From: Phoebastria nigripes
Lineage: Eukaryota > Chordata > Aves > Procellariiformes > Diomedeidae
NCBI GenBank assembly: GCA_035582835.1
Contig: JAYKAV010003129.1
Span: 157,451 to 221,450 of the forward strand
DNA length: 64,000 nt
Direction: 5' to 3'
Of this stretch, positions 54,299 through 64,000 are shown piece by piece. The position numbers were made by a program, and so were the translations under genes. Numbering within the stretch: position 1 is the first letter of the stretch; each line of letters begins with the position of its first letter. The notes beneath the pieces are model-generated. The model made no database searches. It had not been told where the DNA came from and was given only the letters and a program-made list of their open reading frames with translations.

Positions 54299-57200
54299 CA
54301 GTTTTTCAAAGCAGTGCCTGGAGACTGGTAACACAGCTCTATCTTGAATCTCTGAGCTCAGTAGGATCTTTTCAGAAGGGCCTGGTTAATACTGTAAGGC
54401 AGGTGACCAAAGAGGATTGACTTGAGCAGTGCTGGAGATGTGGTGATTCCCTAGAAANGCACTCCCTGGCATCCCGATGGGCGCATGCTATTACGGACGG
54501 CACTGCAAGAAAAATCTGNGCTTGTGCCACTTTCCTGGGTTCCNGCTCAGAGGACCAGTGGTGAGACAGGACTTGGCGGGACCTGGATGAGCTCTTGATG
54601 CTTTATCTGCCCTCTCTGCTGGTCCAAAGGGCCAGGTACCAGTGGAGGAGCAGCGCGAGTCCTGGCCATGCNTGTCACTGCTTTCATCTGTCTCCAGGTC
54701 GGGGCTGGTACGAGGAAATAGCTGCTGCTTGGCTCAGCTCCTGGGAACGCCGTGTTTAGGTCTGCTCCCTCTGTCCCTCTACATTGCAGCTAAACCACAC
54801 GGGGTGAGGAGGCACAGTCCCTTTGCACCAAAGCCCCTCCTTAGTAAGGTTGAATAACTATAATAAAATGTGTGTATCTTTCCCAGATACTGGTAATATT
54901 TGTTTTAATTTTATTTTTTGCTTAATATGTAAGAGAAATCCATTAAATTAAATACATAGGCTGGCAAAGTGCAAACTGTTTNAGCCAAGATGTCACTGTG
55001 ATATCATAACTAGTGCAAATGGCTTTTGATTTGGTGATGGCAATGAGACAGACCTTTAGCTGTAAATTATTCNTGTAAAGGACTAATACAGCAAACATTA
55101 CAGAGCTATGCCAAAATACTACTTGGTTATTTGTTATGCTTGACTGCAATGTAGATGAATGGTTCCTTTGTCTTAGGCAGTATTTGGTGATGCACTGATC
55201 TTCGACTAATGCTCATCATGGTACAAATGCAANTACCCATGAAATGAAATTTCACTGTATTAATTAAATATTTTGTGTTAGAGATTAATCTCCCATGTTG
55301 AATATGAGTCTGTTTTATTTTTTGAAGGCAATAAGTTGAACTTTGAGAGTGTGACATGCAATATTAAGCCCCAGAGAGTGCATAAATCCTGCTAACCCGT
55401 GCACCCAGCCGCGAGCATCCCGCACGTAGGGAGCTTGTGACTTTCCGGGTGTAAATGGTGCGCTTTCTCCTGGCTGAAAACTGCTGAGCTTCTCCCTCCT
55501 CTCTGCAAAGAAGGGAGCCAGCCATGCCTACTGCACCCGATGGATCAAAGTCCCGGCTCCCCACACAAGTCTGCTGCTGCCCCCATTATGCCAGTCCTGG
55601 GACCACCACGTGCCCCTCTAGCTGCACTGGGACCGCAGCCTACCTCTCCTGCCCAGCACAAGCCCTGCCCGAGGCTATCAGCTGGGGTGAGCTGTGCATG
55701 CAGCGCACCGTGATGCGTGTGCATTATTCCGCATTAATTCACGTCTAACAGCTCCCTTTAGAAATTACTTACTGGATTTACAGTTTCTTCTAATGGCTGC
55801 AGAGCAAAGCTGTCAGGAACATCAACTCCCCCAAGGAAGCAGGAGATGCCTTTGGCCAGATTCACGCCTGCCTGACAGCAGCTTTACGAGGGTGCAAAGC
55901 CACCAGAGACAGGTCAGGATGGAGCACAGTGGTGACTTGGGCCCAAACAGCTCACAAGGAAGATAAGAACGGTGTAAGCGGTAGCTTTTCTTACACAGTA
56001 ATGTATTAAGTTCAAGCTGAAACATTTAGACTCTTTAAATTATAGTTTGGGTCTTTTTCTTCAATTTGACGGTCATATTTCTGTTTGTCTGCACCACTTA
56101 AAAACTGGATTCACTGCTTACTTAATCCTATTTTTGGCTGAGCAGCGATGCTGAAATGAGGCTGGTGCAATGCACGGGGGAGCCAGCCCCAGCACATCCA
56201 CTGCTGCAGAGGGAGCCTGCTGGCAAGCTCCCCTTCCCATTACCAAGCCAGTGCTCCCATTAAGTCCCAGCCCAGCTCAGATAGCTCGCAGTATCAGATT
56301 TGGATCTCCTGGCTGATCAATAAATAAAGACCATAAAACACTAAAACAAGCCTCTGGAACAGCAGGTCATGCATACATTTAGAATATAATTTATCTTTCC
56401 TGAAAAATATAACTAGGTAGCAGAGTTTGGTTTTCACCAGATAAAGCTGAAATAAAGCAATAGGAAAGACCGGAGCAGCCAGTCCCTGTGTTAGCATCAG
56501 TGACTGATGCAAAAGAAAATTACTCCCAAAAACTAGCTCTAAACGACTTCCTTATGGCTGGGAATTAAGTTGAGAAGAGAGCTGAGGGAGATTTTTTAAA
56601 TCATAGGCTGCTGAGGTATGGAGAAAAAGGAGAGAATAGACTGGGGAAAGCAGAGGGGAGCCGATTTCAGGATCTGTGCTAGCACCAAGCCTCCCCGCCA
56701 CTGCTGGGATGCAGTCAGTCATCCCAACAGCGGGCTCCAGGGAGGTGGAGTTGGCCACCCTGGCAAGGGTGTCTGAGGCTGAGCTGGGTCCTGTAGCCCT
56801 TCACGTGCAGCATAAGGCCCTCTTCCCCCTCCTCCCCTTCCTCCTCCTCCTCCTCCTCCTCCCCCCTGCACCGAGTCCCTCCCTCTGCCGTGTTCGGGTC
56901 GGTCGGTCTGTCAGGACATCAGGGTGGATGGACCTTTGTGTTGTTCTGTGTTTTCTTGTGCTGCTGAGCTGCATCGTGTGTTAATAAGCTTCTTACTTGA
57001 CCAAATTACTTTGTTTCTGTAGCTGATTTGAAGGCAAAAGGGCCCAAGAGGGTGCAGGAGGGAAGGGAGAAAGGAAATGTCTCAAGTAATTAGTATGATT
57101 ANAGCAGCTGAACACTCTGCTTCGCTAAAACTGCACTGTTTTCTCAGGAGACTTTTACTATATAATCGCCTGTGTGGCTTTAGTATGAATGCTTCCCAGT

Positions 57201-57400
57201 TGGGCGGAGGCTGGGAGTCTTTGATTATGAAGCTGGGCTGGTGCATCTGCCTTCCAGCATGGCCCCTTCTCCTATACGATGGCCTCGCCATGGGTAGCGA
57301 GAAAGGCCTTTTCGAGGTCGTGTTTTTCCTTGGATATTATTTGATACCACCCGTGAAAATACGTTTTGTAATTACTTTTAAATTTAATTTTATGTGGGAG
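54299..57400 (+). other. KCTD16: KCTD16 intron, no gene seen
   Basis: AT-rich sequence with a few GC-richer stretches and a pyrimidine-rich tract at 56820-56866. No gene was recognised. Confidence 0.6.
56820..56866 (+). repeat. Pyrimidine tract with CCT triplet repeats
   Basis: An almost pure C/T tract containing about eight CCT units in a row. Such polypurine-polypyrimidine DNA can form triplex structures and often varies in length. Confidence 0.85.
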
Positions 57401-57970
57401 AATGCCTTTGCAGGCGGCACCTCGTGGGGTCTGTTGGGCTGGAGCAAGAGAGTGCCGAATGTCGGGGGCGAGGGCCCCGCGCTGCCTGCACGGACCCCGT
57501 GCGTTTGCCAGTGCCTCCCCTCCTGGTTACGCTCGTTTTCCATCTAGAAAGCGTAAAACATGTCAGAACAAAACTGGCAGTGCCGAGGCCCCTGAGCTGT
57601 CACCCGCTCGCACTGCGGCAGCATCCACCATCCCGAGGGGCCACGTCCTCGGGGCCTGCACGTGCAGCTGAGGCAACGCGCACCTGTAAAGGGTTAAAAT
57701 ATAAACTCCTGCACTAAAGCAGAATTGATGGGAGGTGTAAATGTGGGGGGGGGGGGGAAAGAAAAGCAATATTTGGTGAAGTCCCAGCTTGGTCACAGGC
57801 AAGTGCAGGGTCAGGAGGGGTTTGGGATTTTGTACTTCTGGCGAGCGTGTCCCCAGCCGGCTGTGGGGCCGGGCAGCCAGGAGCATGGCTCCCCCTTCTC
57901 GGGGCCCGGGACGGCGAGTGATGGCCCCCGCACTGGTGAATGGCCCTTCCTCACCCTGCGGCAGCTCCTG
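57400..57970. promoter_or_regulatory. Intronic CpG-rich block, candidate internal promoter
   Basis: By eye about 33 CpG dinucleotides fall in roughly 560 bases of GC-rich sequence, giving an observed/expected ratio near 0.65, close to usual CpG-island criteria. The surrounding intron is CpG-poor. It could be the promoter of an internal KCTD16 isoform or of a non-coding RNA, or an enhancer. No coding exon was identified next to it. A run of 13 G lies inside at 57745-57757. Confidence 0.4.
57745..57757 (+). repeat. Run of 13 G
   Basis: An uninterrupted G homopolymer in the CpG-rich block. It can form a G-quadruplex and is a likely site of sequence-length error. Confidence 0.9.
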
Positions 57971-60900
57971 GGGCAGGGACAGGATTTACACCTCTCCTTT
58001 CCTTTTTTATATCACCACTCTACTCCCCCTCAGAAAGCAAACGTGCTTCCAGGTGTGGGGAGAGCTGGCTGGAGAGTCACATTTCTTCCCAATGTTAAAC
58101 AACTGCGCTGTACAAAGCAAAGGACTCCATCTCCGTTCCTGAAAGAAAAAATGCGTCCTTAGGTATTATAACTCCAGAGTATTTCTTACTTCCAAACGTT
58201 CGGTCTTTCCCCTTTGGCAGTGACAGAGCTGTGTGCAGGGAGGTTTCCTCAGCCCCGGGGTCCCAGGGTCTCCCTTGCCCTGTGCAAACCCCAGCGAGCA
58301 GCGTGCAAGCGCAAATCGCTTCCAAAGGGACCGAGCAGAAGAGTACGCAGTTGATTTCTTCGTCATCGTATCTGCTAAACTACTTTTCATCTGAACCAAG
58401 GGATGACAACTGAAGGAACAGCTTTAGTCAAGGTGGAGTTTTGTAGGTGCTTTTTGTTTTGCTGTCACAAGCTGCATGTAAAACTCCCGATGGCATTTAT
58501 TCCCAGCCTACTTGTCAAATTAATGCTATAGGAAAAAAAAAAAAAAAGTGCCCTATGTGAGTTAATGAATGACATTTCCAGGCACTAACAACAGATGAAA
58601 TGATTTTCACAGTGCCAGAAGTAAATATGTGGGGAAAAAAAAAGTAAAACCGCCCATAACGTGCCTGTTTTATTCTGAATCTTTCAGGCACACGTGGGAA
58701 AATATGTTTTCCTCCAATATAAAATATTTAGAAAACATTGCAAGGTGTTTGCTGGAACTCCCAACTGAAATAGCTCGTCTATTGTGACAGCCATAAGGCA
58801 GTATCTGGTATTTGATGAAATAATTGTGTTGCCCATTTATCACTTCAGCTAAGCAGTTACATGTGGTTTAATATCTCAGAAAGCCTTTATATACATGGGC
58901 ATGGCGATCCCTCAGCCAGGATCAGTCCCCACCAGCATGAGGGTCCTGCTGGGGGCACTGGTTTGTCACCAACCCAACAGCCTGTGGTGCAGGATCCGCT
59001 CCTAGGGCAGCAGATGAGGACCTGGAGCCGGAGGCTGTGGGAAAGCGCCTCTCACCTGGGAAACCCTGGAAAATGGGTACATGGAAATTCCCCTGTAATA
59101 GGCAAAATGAGCCATGCTCCGTTTCTCAGTGACGGCTCCCAGCGGTACCCTCCCTCCAGCATCCCTCGACGCTGACCGTACGGGTGACGTGATGTGAATT
59201 CCTGCCACCAGCGGGGCACCTTCCTTAGTGCAACTTTCAGAAAGCATGCGTCCGCAGGGGATGTTATGCCCACGCTCCTCGGGGTCAGTTGCCCACGGCG
59301 TAGATTGAGATAGATGAGAAAAATCACTGTAAATCACAATGCAAATAACTGTTTCTTAATTTTGCCATGAATGGCAGCTTCTATATTAAATGCAAAATTA
59401 ACCCGGGACAAACACTTTTCCTCCAAATTTGATTTTATGATGATTATTTTCTTTGAAATGCAATAAAAAAAATCAATGCAAAGTTGTTCAACAAAACAAA
59501 GATTTTGTGTTTAAATAAATGTATTTCTCTCAGTTACTTTTATTTTGCTGGAAAGCATATGCGATCTGGGGCTAGGACATTCTAGAGAGTCAAGGAAACC
59601 TGTCTACGATTCAGCCTGAATTCCAGCATCCCAGATCCTCATTTGCCTCAGTCCTCCATCTCCTAAGTATTTGCTTTTCAAAATGTAAGGTCCATGGATT
59701 TAATTAGAAAATCAATCCATAAGTATTACTATCTGCGCAGACATCACAGGAGGAAATATATGTATGGGGAGGTGAATGAAGACGCGTTCATTTGGCAGGT
59801 GGGGAGGGTGGTGCAGGCGTACAGAGCAGTACGGAAAGAGTCACAGTGATGACCGAGAGCAAAAGAAAACGGGACCTACAGGCAGCTGAGGAAAAACGTT
59901 TTGCGGAATTTTGTAGGATCTTGGATCTAGTTTGGTAAATTCCCTTTTTCCCTTGGGAAAAAATTACTACTGGAAACCATCGTGGAACACAACGGTGAAG
60001 GAGATACCCCATGTATCATTACACGTCAGAAGTGTGGATCTGAGGACCTGCAAAAGTTATGGCTGTTCCTCCTTTTGTGGGAAGGTTTCCCCGAGTTCTG
60101 CTGCAGATCCCATTTCTCCCCCTGAGTNGCACCCTGTTAGCGTGCAAGTGTGTGAGACCAGTTCGGGTCACTACTCTGATCCAAAACCGGCTGGGCTGGA
60201 CTGGGTCTGCCTTGGCTTCCACTGTATCGAGGGTCTGTGTTTCATGGACTGTGTGGAAGGTGTCTGTAATTGCTGATTTCCGATGCCTGCTGGAAGCACT
60301 GCATTCAGTCGCTCCAGAAATGCGTTACAAGCACTTCTGATCAAACCTAAAGCAGATAACAGAAATCAAGAAAACACAAATTGTATGTTCAGTTACTCCT
60401 TGGCTCCGCTACTTCAAGCAGATGGAGGCAACACTGTCTGCTTTTCCAGGGCTTCTCTGCAACCTCTCTCCCATCGCTTTAATGCGATGGTGGTGAACCT
60501 GACTTGTATATTCCTGTCTGTGTCTTGTTTCCCGCAGATGAAGGTTTCCTCTGTGACATTGGTAGGTCACGTTGTGCAAACAGACCAGTTACCCAAGCAG
60601 CCATAGCCAGGTTGCTACTACCATGACTGGCTCCTTCTCCATGGCCAACCTATTAGGTGCTACGTTGAGGAGTAATTACTAAACCAGCCTGGGAAGCCTG
60701 ACATACTAATCCTGAAATTAACTCACTCTATATATTTCTTTTTCCTCTGAAGATTTCTTTAGACTCAACCTGCCTTCACAATCTGCCTTATTAGCTTTTG
60801 GATAGCTGTGAGATCTAGTGATTTCTGAAGAAATAAAGTGACTATAAGGTAAAGAGTACAAAAGTACACCGTGATGCTACAGCTGCAGCTGGTGTACTCT

Positions 60901-63900
60901 TTTGAAGTCTTTTTCAGTCAGTAGAAATGCTCACATTATTTCCAGAGGGATTAGGATCAGGTCTTTACATAGCTGAGAGCTTACTTACATTTTCAACATT
61001 TCTTCTAGGTCAAGGGACAGTTAGTCCAATTTTTCCATGTTTGATGCATTTCCACATTACAGCGTGTAGAAAAATCCTTCCATTATTGTTATTTTGAATA
61101 GATCCGTAATGCTCCGAGATTTCCTGTGAATATGTTTTTCATCCACAGAGGTACTGGACTCATAATCATTGAGATTTTCTGCATTCTTATGGAGAAGTTC
61201 TATGGAATTTAATAATGCTGATACCAGTAGAGTCTCTGTAAATGACACTAAAACCCTACAGAGTTTAATAGGAACCACTAACATCTCTAAAGACTTTTTG
61301 CATCCTCCTGTAGAAACATAGGGAAGAAAATATCTAATAATCTGTTAGATTTGGCAGAAAAATGTGTTTTCTTCTTCTATAAACGTAGGGCAGAGTTGTA
61401 TGTTAGTTAACCAAAACCAGTTTAGTTTCCCCAAACTGATCCAACCCAGTGTGCCCACCTCAAAAAAATCAAATTATCCTCGAGACCCATTAGGGAAAAA
61501 CCCTACTGAACCTAGTAGAAAAACCTCTCCCCTGGATATGTATGCAGCTGCCAGTGTTTAGTACCAAGCGGTGTCACTGCCTCAGGATTTGTCGGGTGCC
61601 TCCCCCGGCTGTGGACAGCAAAGGATGCCACGTCCCTGCCTGCCTCTCTTTGTTCCCGTCTCCCCCTCACTTTCCAGTAAGAGATTTCTCTGGTTCGGTG
61701 TGTTTCCAGTGCATCCCCTCTGTCACCTAGGCATGGGTGCTGTGTTTTGTTTAGTTTTCCATCTCTAAATGTCACTGACTCCAGATTTCACTTGNATTTA
61801 CTCCCACGGAGCAGGTTCACGAATGTTACTGATTTGTTTTCTGGAATGACTTGTCTGAAGGCCGCGTCCCCTTCTGCAGAATGCCTTCTTTGAAGTCAGA
61901 AGTGATGGGGCAGGTTAGGCTTTAGTTGGTTTCTACATTTATTTTTTATGCATTGCAAAAATGGAAATAGTCAGGTATTTCATTCATGCTAACACTGTGT
62001 GCTAGAGAGCTTCAGTGACCTACATAGACCTGCCTTGCGATGGGAGGACGAGCCCAGCTGCGGTGTTTGCTGTCCCTGCCAGGCTGCTGCCGCGGCTCAG
62101 CACTCTCCTCGTCCCTCTCGAGGCCCTCTACTTCACGGAAGAGAAAAGCTTGTGATCTCGGAGCCTTTAGGATTGCCCAGGCATGGGTAACTTAATTGGT
62201 CTTGAAGCTGGTGCTAAAAATGTTTGGAATAAACTGCTGGATTTTTTAAAGCAGTGTCTGGAGGGTCTCCCACTGCATGCATTTATTTGATGCAAAAGTG
62301 CTTTGGTCTAGATGCTAAAACTGATAAACCAAACCATTCATTTCTTAAAGTTCAATTCACCACTTAGAGGATAGAAAATAAACCAAGCTAAGCCACAGCA
62401 ACATTAAACAGCAAGATATGGGATTTAAGGCAAAGCCCACTGTGGCTGGGAATGTTTCTCTCACATAAACTAAATTTATCTCTATAGAGCAGAAGGCTAT
62501 TTTATGAGGTTCAGACAGAAAAAAAAAAAATGAAATCTTCCAGAAAGAGTGTCTTAAATAGCTCATAAAAAACAGGTATCTGCCCCTACAGAAAGGGATA
62601 TCTGATACTCCCAGAAATGTGGCAGCCCCAATGCAGAGCTCTGGTACCGTCTGTGCCTCTGGCTGCGGGTTTGCACTTCCCTCCTTTGTTCTGGCAGCGG
62701 CTGCCTTTGTCATGCTCCAAATAATTAATAAACAACAGCCCTGCAGGGCTGCTCCCTTATCTAGCAGCCCCCCACTTTCTGATTTTCTTTGTAGCTACAG
62801 TGTTTACCTCGATGCAGCTGAACTGCGCTGGTGGGAAGCAGGATCCGGCGGCGCTGGGCAGCGCGAGGCTGAGCAGCAGGACAAGCTCGGGGCGGGCAAT
62901 GAGCCACCACCACCCACGCTGCTCCCTGTGGCACGGGTACCAGGCTGGGACCCACTGCCATCCATCGCCTGGGGTGCCAGCGCCACACAATGTTGTTGTT
63001 AAGAAGCCGTTTATGAAAAATGAGGCTTGGTTCAATGCTATTGAAAACGCGCTGCTACAGCAAAGAACATGAGTTATTTATTAGTGCCCGTTGTCAGAGT
63101 GAAATACCACTGTGATCCTAAGCAATAAATAAGCAGGGAATGCACTGCAAACACCGCTGGCCACGTACTGCAGTCAACTGTGCTTCTGTTGCAACATTAA
63201 TTCCTGGTAGGGAAGTAATTTGCGACTTCATTCGTGGATGCATCCTTAGGACGGAGGAATGGTGCCTTATGTCAGCTGGTGAAAACCAGCCAACGTGCAG
63301 CCTGTTTGGTTGGGAGATGCCACAGCCACCAGGCAGCTGCTGGCTGTGCAGCTGGTGTCTCCGTGTGGGGTACGTGTGGCATTTTGTGCAACTCTAAACG
63401 ATAAGTGAAGGACATNAGATTGTTTAAAATAAACCCAGGATAAGAAGAAAACTGTATCATGGCAATTAGGAGATTAGTAATGGCTTTAAGCAGGGAAGAA
63501 GAAAGTGATTTCCAAAGTAATTGTTTTCAATAAGCAACTTTTTCAGTTGGATTTCTCAGTAGGAGAACCATTTCTGGCTGCTTAGCTGGTCCTNTACCCT
63601 CTCACTGCTGCCTGGTCCAGGTGCACAAGCCATGGTTCATCTCACTCCGTAATAACAACATACATCACGTCACTGTTCACCATCCAGAAAGCAGCTGTTC
63701 CTCTCAGCTCTGCCAGTGCCATCAGGGGGGAACGCCNGCAAATGGGGCTAAACTAGGCAGAAAAGAAATGCCGCTAATAAACTCATTGTGGGTTGATAAC
63801 TCTATGCTGCTCCTGCAGCCGTCTCCATTACCTGTGCAGGTGATGCTCAGCGGTGCTTGACAGGCGGCTTCAGCCTGTCCAAACGGTAGCGACTCCCCTC

Positions 63901-64000
63901 CAGGCACACGGGTACCGCTGGCAGACCTGCAGGAGCAAGCATTAAAGAGCTGGTTTCCTCCATCTCCTGCCCTTTGCACAGCATCTGACACGGGTATTGA
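57971..64000 (+). other. KCTD16: KCTD16 intron, distal part in this window, no gene seen
   Basis: AT-rich sequence with a run of 15 A at 58533-58547 and small CpG-rich patches at about 58230-58330, 62030-62110 and 62820-62990. The KCTD16 H2-coding exon was not seen in any frame, so the intron continues past the right edge. Confidence 0.65.

Overview
This looks like vertebrate nuclear DNA, most likely from a bird or another sauropsid. The arguments are a single coding exon with mammal-like domain content, a CpG-island promoter, very long AT-rich non-coding tracts, isolated ambiguous bases typical of a draft assembly, few obvious interspersed repeats, and a GGGAT pentanucleotide microsatellite. 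The placement in vertebrates is firm. The placement in birds is an inference, because no avian-specific repeat such as a clear CR1 3' end was recognised.

The only gene I can name is KCTD16, on the + strand. It encodes an auxiliary subunit of the GABA-B receptor. Positions 1-950 are AT-rich upstream sequence. A strong CpG island covers about 990-2000, with a perfect POU-octamer site at its edge. Between about 2000 and 2928 lies a probable 5' leader with one strong splice donor (GT at 2360) and three possible acceptors (exon starts at 2576, 2632 or 2925). The first large coding exon, 2929-3760, encodes residues 1-277: the T1/BTB domain, the linker and the H1 domain. It ends in the middle of an arginine codon at a consensus donor (GTAAGT at 3761).

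The rest of the window, 3761-64000, is best read as one intron of KCTD16. It is more than 60 kb long and open at the right end. The C-terminal H2 coding exon was not seen. Most of the intron is AT-rich sequence full of stop codons. It contains a pentanucleotide microsatellite (7284-7341), homopolymer runs, two of which end in assembly gaps (24967-25061 and 54294-54298), an AT-rich palindromic block (about 41290-41412) and several small CpG-rich patches.

Three items in the intron deserve attention. (1) A 44-base perfect inverted repeat at 29825-29868 and 30860-30903 bounds about 1.09 kb, like a DNA transposon or a fold-back insertion. (2) A minus-strand reading frame at about 43517-43680 has a protein-like sequence and an AATAAA overlapping its stop codon; it could be a terminal exon or an old retrocopy. 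(3) A CpG-rich block at about 57400-57970 approaches CpG-island criteria and could be an internal promoter. I found no evidence of a prokaryotic-type system, CRISPR array, virus or toxin gene.
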